Shown here: positions 1 through 13,848 of the stretch, piece after piece
Numbering within the stretch: position 1 is the first letter of the stretch
How the letters are laid out: each line of letters opens with the position of its first letter
Assembly (NCBI RefSeq): GCF_020085105.1
Contig: NC_058053.1
Coordinates: forward strand, 15,586,888 to 15,650,887
Direction of reading: 5' to 3'
DNA from: Siniperca chuatsi
Taxonomy: Eukaryota; Chordata; Actinopteri; Centrarchiformes; Sinipercidae
DNA: 64,000 bases
Notes under the pieces: model-generated
Databases searched by the model: none
What the model was told of the DNA's origin: nothing
Seen by the model: only the letters and a program-made list of their open reading frames with translations
Program-made: the position numbers and the translations under genes

Positions 1-60
1 CTACTCATCAGAATCAGAATCAGAAATACTTTATTGATACCCGAGGGGAAACTCTTTGAA
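1..60 (-). repeat. LINE 3' tail fragment
   Basis: The opening bases read, on the minus strand, as the familiar fish LINE 3' end: a CCCTCGGG-type block, then AATAAAGTATTTCTGATTC and a short TTCTGA repeat. Only the tail is present in the window. The clade cannot be named from this piece. Confidence 0.6.
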
Positions 61-517
61 CATATGTAATCTCAAAGATACTGGTTACTTTCATGGTTGG
101 ATTTAATTTATTCACAACAAGGGGCAGCCAGAAAACATAGATAAAAGGAAATGTTAAAATTTGGTTTAAAGTTGCGTTAGTTTAACTTTTGTTGAGTATA
201 CACCTTTTATGAAATGTGTGTATGTATATATGTACACCTCTGTGTATGTGTCAGGTGTATGTTTGTATATACATATACTGTAGGCACCATGCAGCCCTTA
301 CCTCGTGAGGAAATAGGGAGGGAGCTTGTTTTCTGTGTGTACTCTTTGGGTTAATATCTTGTGTTCTATTTTTAAAAAATACAGTAAAAATAAATCATTT
401 TGTGTATAAAATGTTAGAAAATTGTAAAAATGCCCATCAAAAGTTCTCAGAGTTCAAGGTGACACCATCAGATTGCTTGTTTTATTCAATCAGCAGTCCA
501 AAACCCAAAGATATAAG

Positions 518-743
518 TCTTTTTCACAGCAGATATTTTGACTTATCATAGCAGGAAAAGCACAGGTTTTACTAATAATATTAAAAATGGCTCTGTTTTA
601 TTCAAGTGTCCCAGAAAAACTATGTGTGACAGTGAGCCGGCGTGCACAATACAGCTAAATGGAATTCAGTCATCATAAATTTTATTATTTACAGCTGTGC
701 TTTTCCTACTGTTACATGTCAAAATGTCCTCTGTGAAAAAGGC
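518..743. repeat. Inverted-repeat MITE, family B, copy 1
   Basis: A ~226 bp element starts with CTTTTTCACAGCAGATATTT and ends with the imperfect reverse complement, TGTCCTCTGTGAAAAAGGCC. Both arms also share the TGACTTATCATAG / CTACTGTTACATGTCA blocks and AAAGCACAGG. The centre holds a GGCTCTGTT...GTGACAGTGAGCC segment found in the other copies at 22268, 40738 and 41379. There is no coding capacity. It is a non-autonomous DNA transposon of unassigned superfamily. Confidence 0.7.
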
Positions 744-1532
744 CTATTGAATTTACAGTGACATAAAACAAAGAACAGCAGGAAAGCTTCACATTTGAGA
801 GGCTGAAAACAGCAAATATTTGGCATTTTTATTTGATTGCTGGAGAGTAATTTTCTGCTGATTGACTACTCAGTTAATCAACTAATTTTTTCAGCACAAT
901 TTGGTAGATACACATTTTGAACTTTGATGCAAATTTGTGGTATTACGGAAAGTTATTAAGGTAAGTTATATTATAAGTTGCACTGGAATAAAGGGTGAGG
1001 TTACATGCAGACATGCATATAAACAAACAGAATAAATAGAGGTCCAAATTACAAAATAATTTCACAAAAATATAAAAACATTTTCATTTCATTCAAAACG
1101 TTTCATTTAGGGAAAATTGCTGTGCTAGAAGTGATTCAAATATTTCATGGATTTCTGATGTGTGACAACTGTATGTATACAGCCATATTACATTTGGGAG
1201 AATGTATGGCAGTCGTACCAGGAATATTGGGCTAACAGCATCTGCCCAATATCCATGTCTAAAAGTACATGTAAAATAAAACAGAAAGAATAATTTTTTT
1301 AGACAAAATCATCTCAACTGATGGTCCACGTACAAGTGTTTTCTGAGCTTTTAACCACATCTCATGGTCTTCACCAGTAAATGGAGCTGGTACAGTTGTT
1401 GTTATGAAAATATAGTTAAAAACTCTACTCAACAGACTTAAAATTGTAAACAGTGAATAGAAGACAAAAACACTTGTGTCTCAGGGATCATCTGATGTGT
1501 GAGTCGATCACACAGGCAGCAGATTACTGTCG
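744..1532. other. Downstream flank of the caspase gene
   Basis: No gene is visible. A fragment of inverted-repeat family C lies at about 770-900 (AAATATTTGGCATTTTTA...TAATTTTCTGCTGATTGACT). The caspase 3' UTR must lie here because its stop codon is at 1533-1535 on the minus strand. I could not choose a polyadenylation signal with confidence. Confidence 0.5.
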
Positions 1533-4500
1533 TCAGCGTGACAGGCTGGGAGGAGGGGCTTCGGGTATCGGAAAGACCACTTTCTTCCTGAGTGAGAAGG
1601 CCGGTTGAGGCATCTGCTTTTTTACACCGGTGGAATCAGTCTTCTGGCTAACATCTGCATTCACTTTTGTCAGGATAGAGACAAGATCACAACCGCTGGG
1701 AAAAACAAAAGATATGGTAAGTAGTGAACTAAAAAAACAACAAAAGCTGCTTATAATTAGTTATTCTCCAATTTCAAACTATCACATATCACAGCAATAC
1801 CTAAAATTAGAGGTGGAAGAAGTACTCAAATCATTTACTTAAGTAAAAGTAGCAATAATACTAAAAATACTCCATTACAAGTAAAGGTCCTGCATTCAAA
1901 ATTGAATTCAAGTATATGGAAGTATTAGCAACAAAATGTACTGGAAGTATCAAAAGTAAATGTACTCATTATGCATCAGTGTATATTATTATATTATTGG
2001 ATTATTGGGTTAAATCTATAAAAATGCATCATATTTTATAAACTAATCATATGTTTTGTATGTAAAATCTGAGAAGTAACTAGTTACTATGGCTGTCAAT
2101 TGAAGTAAAGTAAAAAGTAAAATACTGCCCTCCGAAATTGAGTGGAGTGTAAGTATAAAGTAGCATGAAATGGAAATACTTAACTAATACTCAGTACCTC
2201 AAAATTGTACTTAAATATAGTCAATATTCTGACTGATATTTAGTTTCACTAACCTGGGCACCATCTCAACAAGGTTTTGGCACAATGACTGAATAAACCA
2301 TGTGCCATTTTTCCTCTCTCTGAAAGAGACGAAAGAAGGAATGGTTGACATTCCCATCAGGAAATCTGCATCAGATGGGATGGAGTCTTTAGCTTTAATA
2401 GCATCGCTGCAAACGTCACTGCGTTCATGGCCATCAGTCTCGATGTAGACAGCCTTCTGCTCGCTGGTGCCCTGGCAGGCCTGGATGAAAAACAGCTTGG
2501 GCTTTTCTGCCAAAGAGGAGCAATTTAATCCATTGACAGGTTCCGTCAGCTCCTTAAGCTGGACGGTGTGGCCGTCCACACCAAACACGCTTCCCTCCTG
2601 GCCGTGGCTGAGAACGCAGCATACCAGGCAGTCCATCTGACTGTGGTCTCTGCTGCCGAGCTCCCGCAACACCGACAGCATCTTCTCCCTCTTACAGTTC
2701 CTCTCTATCGCTATCTCAAAGCCAAGCCACTTAAACACTTTGTGCAGACAGTCTGGAAGGCACACAGATAAATGTAAATACATTATACAATACAATCTGC
2801 CCAGATACAGACAGAGCAGGGATGGAAAACACGCACCAGTTTTCATTTGAGATTTCCAAAATTAATTAAACATAAGCTTACCTTCATCAACCATGGTCCC
2901 CTTCCGCTCCTGGAGGCCTTGTTTGGAATTAGTGAAGTCGCAGTTGTTTACTATCAAGCAGATACCTCTCTTTGCTGCAGTCATGGGGTATGTTCCCAAG
3001 ACCTACAGAGATAAATCAGTTATCAGATTAAATGTTTAAAGTCAAGCAGGATTCAGTCATACTTGCGCTTGTAATACAATAATGTACCTTTTTTTTCTGC
3101 CATAAGTTACACATTCAAACAATAGCTTTAGTCAGCACATGCAGGGCCACATTACTACTTACTTAAGCATATGTACACAATTAGTAAGAAATAGTAAATC
3201 ACACACCTCAGTGTCTGTGTTTGTAGTCTGAGACGTCTGCTTTTCAGAGGAGGTCTCGATTTCTTGAGACGGCGACAGTTTCATTGCATCACTACTCACT
3301 ACGGGACAGACGATCGCAGGGTGGAAGGGCAATAAATTAAGGCAAAAGTGAAGAGACAAAACATATATAATGAATAATGCCACCCAGTAATGAATAATTA
3401 AAAGGACTGACATATCATTTCACCAATAGCTTAATACAGAAAATACTTATAATGACCTTTCGAGGAGGTACAGATGCTTGTTTCAATGCTTAAACCACTC
3501 AGTCCAAGTGACAGGGCCTGACATTCATCTCCACCATGTAACCCATTTGGAAAATCTAGGAAAAGTGACGCAAGAAGATTCAGAATGAATCCACTGCACT
3601 GCACTTCAACAGGTTTTAAATGTAAAACAACCAATCAAACTCAAGACTCACCCACAGAGGTGTTGGAAGAATTCATGGTACACTGTGTGGGACACAAAGG
3701 GAAAGACCATTAGAGACACAAAGAAATGTTTTATTATTATTTGTCATTTAACTATGTTTAAATGACATATTCTCACCTCGGCCAATGATCGTAATTCTTC
3801 AGAGAAGACAGGAAAAAGGTGATTAGGATTATAATTCTCAACAAAATGGTTCAAAATACAACATATGTTCAGTGTGAGTGCAGTGAGCGTGTTTCATATG
3901 AATCAATGTAGTATTTTTATAGCATTATTATTAGACGTGTTTGAGAGTAGGAAAACATTACGATATCTAAATGGATGCCCATCACCTAAGTTTTTTTGTT
4001 TGTTTGTTTTGTTGTAATAATTAAAAGAAAGGTAAGGTGGGGGACTTCACAATTAAGTTACAATGAATATATTGGTTATTTGAAAAAGAAATTCACACCC
4101 ACTCTTACAGAATGATTGCTGTCATAAAAGCAATGCGCATTACGATTAATTTATATTTTATACTATTTAAGATAAAGATATCCGATAACATCATCATCCA
4201 GAATTATCTTAAAACGTCTTGAAATATCCTCTAAGAAATCTCAGGCAGCAACATTTTTCCAAAAATGCATACACAGTGTAATCGACTGAAACCCCTCATA
4301 TTTACTAATGATGGAGATACAAGCAGGCATCCAGTTCTCTATATGTAAATACACTTAAGATACAGACTTGTTATTATAACCCCGTTTACCTGGTATTTCA
4401 CATGAGAGAGTCCTCTCACGATCTGAAGGTTGACAGAACTGATAAAGAACACAAAGAAAACAGACACTGCTGCAAATGGCCAGTGCATAAAGAATAAAGT

Positions 4501-7254
4501 GTCAATAACATAGAGTGTGACACTGCAGAGATGTGACGATAATATCATGATAGAAATCTTTCATTGCAATTCAGAGGGATTCCAAGAAATATCAAAGAAC
4601 GTACCTGGTTTGGTTCCAAAGGGTAAGAGAGAGACCTTGATCGACCGGTTTCTTGAGTTATAGGGCCAGTGTGACGTACTGTAATTTAAAATGACACAAG
4701 TAAACCGAGACAGATAGCTTAATCAGCAAATATTAAAATTAGGTGAAAGTGAAATCTTAATTATATGCAGCTAGAGTGATGAACTTTTACAGCATCATCA
4801 TCCTCATCTGTTTCGCCCTCTGCCTCAGTCCCTGCTTCCCCACCTCCTTCTATGTGTGTGCGTGTGTGTGTGTGTGCTTGTGTGCACCCTTTCGGGGGAA
4901 AAACACCACCACAGTGTAAATGATTAAATGTCAGGGTTCAGGCTTTGTTTAAGGTTAAGGTAAGGGTAAAGGTTGGGGTTAGGCATGTAGTGGCTATGGT
5001 TAAGGTGAGCGTAAGTCTGCAGGGAATTAATATAAGTCAATGCTGTTTCCCGTGCTGCTGTCTTTACCTCAACGCTCCCTGCCTGCACGTTTTCACTCCT
5101 GCTCTTCCTGCTTCACCCTTCCTGCCTGCTTTCTGTACCAGTCCTGGTAAATTCTGAAGTAAACTCTTTGAAACTAAACCTGCTGTCTCGCTGCTTTTGT
5201 GTCCTCGTTCCTACATTTGTCGTTACAAGTAACATTTGCAAAGATCATGTTCTGTGGCTTACCCTGCCGTGTTTTAAACTGGTTGATCTTTTCTTTCAAC
5301 ATGGGACAGACTTGCTGAATTATGTTCTCCAGTAAGTTTAGATCAGTGTCGCTGATGAGGTCCATGTGCTCCATGGCCAGGAAGACCTCCAGTGTAGTCT
5401 GAAAAGTTAAGCAAATTTACACTTAATTTTACCACAAGGTAATATGATGCATACTTTATAGCAGGAGCAGAATTCTAATTGAAGTGTATCAGATATAATT
5501 CACTTCATAAATTATTTAAAGTTAATTAAATTATAATTTGTATGTTAATGACTTTGGCTGTCTAAACACCATCTAACACTTCTCTTCAAACATGGGGTTT
5601 CAAACATAGACACTCACGACATTTTTCTCCAGTTTTCGACGTGGAAGCTTTGTGACTAACAAGAACTTCACATCTCTCAAGTCATCATCAGTAATCTCCT
5701 CAGACAGGTTGTAGAGTAGCTTCCTGGAATTATAGAAAAATAATTAAAAGTAAGTAAAACTATTCAGTGAGACCTGGTGCTTTACTTCGCTGGTCACTTT
5801 AGTATGTCATTCTTCTGATGTCACTCGATGCATTTAGCTATGAGGATACACCACTTTTGTCCCCTTATACAGATTGTGATTTCTAAACACAGGGTTTTGG
5901 TTGATGGCAATTACTGATCCAATACCAATGCTCTTTTTACTTTTTCAGTTAAAAATCTATACACCTCACTGAGTGCCTCTGATCGGGATCTTTTTCTACC
6001 GTATGTAGAGCTAAAACACTACTTCAATGAATCGATTAGCTGATCGTCAGAATTGAATCTGCAACAATTAGTTGTCTTTTAAAAAATCTGTGGTTCCAGC
6101 TTCTCAAATCTGAATATTTGCTGGTTTTAATAGTCTTTTACAATAGAAAATTGAAACATAAACATACACTTGAAGATGTCACCTCTGACTGTGGGAAATT
6201 GTGATAGGCATTTTTCACTATTTTCAGACATTGCACAGACCAAACAATTAATTGAGTCATCAAGGAAATCATCTGCAGATTAATCTGCAGAATCGTTAGG
6301 TGCTTCTTTGTAACATAAGGTTGTAACTACAAAATTTGTGTTCATTACATAAACGGTGAAAAAGAACTGCTTTTGTGTACATCAGAGTACAGATTAAAAA
6401 CAGGAAACTGTGTGTGAAGCTCAGCGCTCAGTGTTCCCACAGTGAAGTTGAACATGCACACTCATATTAAAGTTACAAGTATGAATTTCTACAGCTACAA
6501 ATATTTTCTATTAACTCACAAACTTGAGTTTCTCATGCAAAATGAGTTGCTTCTACACATCATTTCACAAGCTCAAAATGTTACCAACCCTTATTAAAGT
6601 AGTAAGGAGCCTAGGAGGCGTTATGGAGGGAAAAAAATTAATTCATGCTCTCAAATTAGTAATTCAGGCTCTTGATTTTAAAATTCATGCCCTTGATTTA
6701 CTAATTTGTGCTCTCATTTTAATAAATCCATGAATTATTAAATCGAGAGCACAAATTACTAATTCGAGTGCATAAATTAGTTTTTTTTCTCAATGACACC
6801 TCCCGGACTCTGTAGAGTCCATACATAGGCCTACCTGATCCATTCTGACTTGGCTCTGATGCTGTATATTACATTTATGCGTCACCATTTAGCAATGTAT
6901 TTTCAAAGGTTTTCCTGTGAACTAAATCATGCTTAATGATTTACTTAAAAACAGTGAAAAATAGGCAGATCACCTGTAAGGAGAGATGAGGCTCCTGTTT
7001 GTAGATACTTGGTCACTGAGCTGGAGGTCACGGACCAGACGGGTACGTTGGATGATGAGGAGAAGCTCAGTCAGCAGGTGTGGTCTCTCAGCAGAGAGGT
7101 GGTCTTGATCCGACAGACGAGAGAAGAGGTCACTGGTCGACTCCACTGAGTTCGGGTTTCGGCCCAGGAGGTCAGTGCAAAGAAATGCTAAAGCCTTTAC
7201 CTCGTCCTTACGCAGGGCCTTCCCTACAGCTAATAGCTGCTTCTGGAAATCCAT
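1533..7254 (-). CDS. casp10: Initiator caspase of the caspase-8/caspase-10 group
   Basis: This cysteine protease starts extrinsic (death-receptor) apoptosis after recruitment through its death-effector domains. Coding exons, 5' to 3': 7254-6974, 5723-5618, 5398-5263, 4678-4605, 4422-4390, 3682-3652, 3555-3457, 3298-3207, 3002-2882, 2752-2254, 1695-1533, giving about 544 residues. DED1 is roughly residues 1-80 and DED2 94-174. The catalytic domain runs from about 285 to the end, with catalytic His in VLSHG (about 374) and Cys in QACQG (about 417). The large and small subunits are joined by an Asp-containing linker (KDSIPSDADF). The start MDFQKQL and the DHSQMDC block look like caspase-8. The SIPSDADF block and the tail KKQMPQPAFSLRKKVVFP look more like caspase-10, so the symbol is a judgement. 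The linker exons at 4678-3457 are the weak part. A non-coding first exon probably lies at about 7800-7880. Confidence 0.85.
1809..2222. repeat. hAT-like MITE, family A, copy 1 (truncated)
   Basis: It begins AGAGGTGGAAGAAGTACTC and runs through the AAAAGTAAATGTACTCATT and ATATGTTTTGTATGTAAAAT blocks that recur at 23573, 40168 and 47261. It stops near TACCTCAAAATTGTACTTAA, before the outer terminal repeat. It lies inside the last caspase intron. Confidence 0.7.
4852..4886. repeat. GT/AC microsatellite
   Basis: An interrupted (TG)n run sits in the middle of the caspase intron between the second DED exon and the first linker exon. Confidence 0.8.
6010..6310. repeat. Inverted-repeat MITE, family C, copy 1
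   Basis: The element runs from a degenerate GAGCTAAAACACTACTTC end with ATCGATTAGCTGATCG, through GTTCCAGCTTCTCAAAT and AATTGTGATAGGCATTTTTCA, to an ACAATTAATTGAGTCATC / AGATTAATCTGCAGAATCG end. The copies at 13849 and 46391 share this arrangement. It lies in caspase intron 1. Confidence 0.65.
6614..6803. repeat. Palindromic AT-rich element with internal tandem modules
   Basis: The left end GGAGGCGTTATGGAGGGAAA is matched by the reverse complement of the right end (GGAGGTGTCATTGAGAAAA). The pairing continues inward through AATTCATGCTCTCAAATTAG against AATTTATGCACTCGAATTAG. Between the ends, a unit of about 22-24 nt of the form ATTCATGCTCTCAAATTAGT is repeated four times in one sense and then inverted. 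There is no coding potential. It lies in caspase intron 1. Confidence 0.75.
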
Positions 7255-7262
7255 TTTGTGTG

Positions 7263-7900
7263 CTGAAAACCAGATACAAGAAAGATTCACTCAGATATCT
7301 GGTTTCCCTGACAATAAATAGTATGTGGTACATAACACCAGCTGTTCCTTCCTCATTTATTTCCACAATTTGATTTAGTGAACTTGATCACAGATAACAG
7401 TGTTAATAATACTGGGTGGCATTCTGGAGGAGCTTTTGTGATTTCTTTTTAGCCCTTAGCCAATTTGTCTACATGTTGCAGCTGGTTTGGCCCATAGTTT
7501 TGGTAGTTCTATGGGTGTGTGTGTGTGTGTGTGAGTGAGAGAGAGAGCGAGAGAGAGCATATTAAGAAGTTACAGGAGGAAGAAGAAAATAGTTTTAACA
7601 GCCTACAGGAAAACAAATCTCACGAAAGGACTAAATGAGTGTCTCATCTCGAACAGCAGCATAATCACAACAGCTTGACATACCATCACATGCTCATTTT
7701 AACACTCACAGCTACCAGCAGTCACTAACCGACAGCCAACAACTTTGATTTTCTGCTCGATTTAACCAGATTTATCTAAGCTACTTAAAAACGTGTTACC
7801 TGTTTGAAGACGAGTTTTCAGCAGGTCTGACTGAACAGGAGATTTGTTGTCCGCTTCAACATACTCGAAGTAGTCTACTCTAAGCGATTGTACACTACTT
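7263..7900 (-). promoter_or_regulatory. Caspase 5' UTR intron, likely non-coding first exon and promoter
   Basis: A donor-like AAACAG|gtaaca on the minus strand ends a candidate 5' UTR exon at 7800. The acceptor ttttcag at 7263 leads into CACACAAA and then the ATG at 7254. A (TG)n(AG)n microsatellite is at about 7515-7556. The transcription start is not defined by the sequence. Confidence 0.45.
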
Positions 7901-8554
7901 TCCTATATACATTGTTTTTTTATCGCGCACGCGAACTTTGATGATCCCTCGCAGGTCCTTTCAAAAACATGCCCTCAGATGAGGAAGTAGAAATCGAAAG
8001 TAGAGAGGGCGCGTGGCCTGAGAACCAGAGGCTCGTAACTCCTATTAGATCATGTGAGACGTCTACCTGTGTACGTGACGTACATGCCCTAATTTGGACA
8101 TCGCTCCAGACAGTGGGGTTGTGTCCTGACTGGGCTTTGACACCAGAAACAGGAACAGTTTCAGGCACCTTTGGATAGATTTCCCGTTGACATAAAGTCA
8201 AATGCATGGACAACATATTTGGGGTAAAATTCTAATTTATTTCAACTTTGGGTTCAAATAAAAGACAGTTCAGCTCTCACTACTACTTATATGATGATCA
8301 TTAAAAGTGCAGTATTACCAAATTGGTGGATGTGATCAAATACTGTACTCCTTTAACATTTTGTACATGTAAGGTGTTGTACTGTTAATACTGATGTCTT
8401 GTAAGAGTGTGGGCAATGAGACGGCAGGACACTACATCTCCAACTAATACAAAAATTAAATTATTAGGAAATTATTAGAAAATCATAATGAATTTAGGCT
8501 GACTAACTGCAATATAAGTTAATAGTCTGACCATGTGTAGTTCTGGGTCAGCAT

Positions 8555-9250
8555 TTGGCCTGTTTGACCTTAACCAAATCACATCACAGTTTGGTCACTT
8601 GTTTATTTTTTAGGAAATCATCCAGTCTGTTCTCTGTACAATTATCACTGTCTGGTTTAGATCAGCCACCAAACAGGACAGGAACAGACTACAACGGACA
8701 ATCAAGACTGCAGAAAAAAGTCATTGGTGCCTACCCGCCCTCCATTCAGGACTTATACATTTCCAGAGTCAGGAAACAGGAAGGAAACATCACTGCAGAC
8801 CCATCACACCCTGGACACAACCTATTCCAACTTCTCCCCTCTGGTAGGCGCTACAGAATACTGTACACCAAAACTACCAGACACAAGAACAGTTTCTTCC
8901 CGCAGGCCATCACTCTGATGAACAGTTAAACTAGTCATATAGTGTCAATAACCCTGTAAAACATCCACTTACCTACAAATGATAAATTACACATTATACA
9001 GTTTAAAATACACACTGTGCTTTAACATGTACTTATCGTCCATCTATAAATCCTACATGCTGTATGTACTGTATACATACATGTATACATGCATGTACGG
9101 TACATAACCACTCACTTCATGTATATAAAGTAATCTATTACATCACCCATTCAATATTTATTCCTTTGCACTATTTGTATTTGTTTACAATCTACAGACT
9201 TCTATATAGACATTGTGTATATATATATATATACCTATTCTTTCATGCCC
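8555..9250 (+). mobile_element. LINE 3' fragment (C-terminus of reverse-transcriptase ORF plus 3' UTR)
   Basis: The protein at about 8600-8929 carries the C-terminal signature of fish non-LTR retrotransposons: SRVRKQEGNITADPSHPGH, then LFQLLPSGRRYR, and NSFFPQAITLMNS before the stop. A second frame just upstream reads VWFRSATKQDRNRLQRTIKT, so a frameshift separates the two parts. An AT-rich 3' UTR follows and resumes at about 9665-9790 after an inserted element. It is a dead, 5'-truncated copy of CR1/L2/Rex type; the clade is not resolved. Confidence 0.8.
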
Positions 9251-9254
9251 ATAA

Positions 9255-9660
9255 TAGTTAAATGTTTATTATTATCAGAATAATCAGAATCAGGTTTATT
9301 GCCAAGTAGGTTTACACATACAAGGAATTTGCTTTGGTATTTTGGTGCATAACAATAAACATAGTAAGTAGAAAATATAAAGAAAGATAAAGCAAGTACT
9401 GCAAGCCAAGCATAAAGCATAAATAGAAAATAGAAAATTGACAGTAAGATATAAAAAAAATGTAAAAAATAAAATAAAAAATATGTACAATATGTCTGTT
9501 ATTTAAATGAAAGGGCCGTACAGTTTTGTGCAGGGATGTGCAAAATATTTACGAGGGAATGTGCAAAAGTTCACAGTATGAAGTATAAAAGTATTTGCAA
9601 TGTGCTAGTAGTCCAGAACATGTGCATTAATATAACGCACTGAGTCAGATGTGTAGACTT
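9255..9660 (-). repeat. Second retroposon tail inserted in the LINE 3' UTR
   Basis: On the plus strand it begins AATCAGAATCAGGTTTATTG and continues CCAAGTAGGTTTACACATAC, the reverse of a common fish LINE/SINE 3' end. The host LINE 3' UTR picks up again near 9665 and ends at the block AAAACCGGAGTCAAATTCC near 9756. So this copy landed inside an older one, in the opposite orientation. Confidence 0.6.
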
Positions 9661-10389
9661 TACATTAATTATCTATCTTTGTTGTTTTTAGCTGTATGTC
9701 CATGTGTATCTCCTTGCAAATTGTTCTTGTGTCTAAGTACATTGACAGCAACTTAAAACCGGAGTCAAATTCCTTGTATGTGTATATACAAGAGAGAGAG
9801 AGTATTAGAATAGTCAAGGATATACAACATACAGCCGTGATAGATTAATTTATTATACTTAAAATGAACAAACAAACAAACTGGTAATCCTGCATTATTT
9901 TGACAAGAATCACCTACTGCCCACACAGCATCACATAAAAACATTACTTTTGATTGGGACATATCACATGGGAACACAGCAAAAATAAGGTAACCATGGC
10001 AACAATACAGTTCCTTCATGCAATGTTACCAGTTGGAGCAGGATTAAACAAACTACAAACAAACTTTTAAATATGGATAACAGTTTCCTTTTCTTTGGGA
10101 AGTGGTTGTGATATAAAATACACTTTAAGGTGTCTTGATATAGATAATAATGGTGTCAGCTGAGGCCTCCACCCTGTCTATTATTGTATATATTATTATA
10201 TCAGGACACCTACCACTAATAAAGTATGTCAATGATAAGGGCAACAAAACTAGCTATTGAGAGCCACAGATATATTTTAAGTACTTGTAAGGATATAATC
10301 ATGAAATATTCCAGTTTTTCAGTGGGGAAGAAAATATTAATAAAAGCTATCAACTTGGAAATATTGTAAATTATTTGTGGTAGTGTGTG
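9661..10389. other. Spacer downstream of fam237a
   Basis: It contains the end of the LINE 3' UTR (to about 9790). It also contains a short inverted repeat at about 10115-10225, where TTAAGGTGTCTTGATATAGA faces TATCAGGACACCTA. I see no gene here. The 3' UTR of fam237a should start at 10389 and run towards lower coordinates. Confidence 0.5.
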
Positions 10390-12695
<2,306 letters not shown>

Positions 12696-13119
12696 TCAGC
12701 TGTTTCTATTGATTTATCAGTAAGCTTGAGTAACAATATTGATTACTTATTACTAATTTAGCTATTTGAATAGCTCAGTAAAAACCTAAACCCCTAAACA
12801 CACACACATTTCTCTAAAAAAATGTTTTTTTTTAGGTATAACTATGTATTGTGAATGCTATTGTACGCTTAATTGTAATTACAATACAAATACAATTATT
12901 TAACACTGGCCTATATCTTAGTCTGTGTATTATAAGGTCTAAACATGTTAATTACTGGTTAATAATTCGCCCTACAATCAACAATGTTAATAATCATCTG
13001 TTCTGCAAATCTAAATATGCAGATTAGGGCTGTAATTAACCAGAAAAACTATATATAGATTCAAATATAAATAATAATATAAACGTAGCCTAAATAATAC
13101 AATGACAAAATGTACTTAC

Positions 13120-13198
13120 CACTAAAGCTGGGCCGACTAACAAGACTGTAGTGTTGATTGGAGTTTTGTAAATATCTGTTGGGTCTTAATTGACGTCA
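13120..13198 (-). promoter_or_regulatory. fam237a promoter and 5' UTR exon with consensus CRE
   Basis: A perfect palindromic CRE, TGACGTCA, lies at 13191-13198. Reading on the minus strand, a TATA-like GATATTTACAAAA follows at about 13165-13177. A short exon-like stretch then ends in a GTAAGT donor at 13119-13114. The spacing (CRE, TATA-like box, short leader exon, then the coding exon at 12674) suits a cAMP-responsive neuropeptide promoter. The start site itself is inferred. Confidence 0.55.
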
Positions 13199-13848
13199 GT
13201 GCCTCCCTCCTTTGCGAGCAGTGTTAGCCTATGCTTGCCACGTTTCTAAATGTGTTGTTTTTTTAAAAATACAAAAGGCTACAGCCTTTTTCGTAGCCTG
13301 TTTTAACTTAATATTGCTGCCTTTATCAATGTTGCCTGAGTGATCACGTCAGGGAATCATGTCAGTTACCGTCACGGATATTCATTTTTCCAGTGTTGCA
13401 TTCTTGCGCATTGGGCAAAAAAAGTGCAGCATCTGCAGGAGCAAAACTGACTGCTGAATTGCCCCTTGAAAGGGTCCAAATTATTGTTATTAAAAGAGAA
13501 ATTATTCTTGTTTAGTGCAAAAGAAAGGAAACGTCAGAGGTTTGTTCTGCACACACTGATCAACCTGGTCATCATCTCATAAATGATCAGTACTTTTATG
13601 TAAAGTATCTCCTGTAGGAGCTTCTCTGCTATCCAAAAATAAGAAAATGTGAGTAAAGGGATTTCTTAGTACTGCCTTGTACACATTAGGATCATGCCCA
13701 ACAAGAGAAGTTGTATTTTACTTTTATGTCCAGCTGCTTAGACTCTGACCATATGATTGGTCCACTTGATTGTAGGACAGATTCAGATGTTTTAAAGTCT
13801 ATATATAAAGACTGTAATATATGCATACCCATAGGGTATGTACAATGT

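Noticed and set aside
3777-3796. Possible 20-nt caspase micro-exon (ELRSLAE) with AG and GTGAGA borders
   Set aside because: With this exon included the phase clashes with the next exon (an early stop results) unless another length change occurs. The flanking exons join in frame without it.
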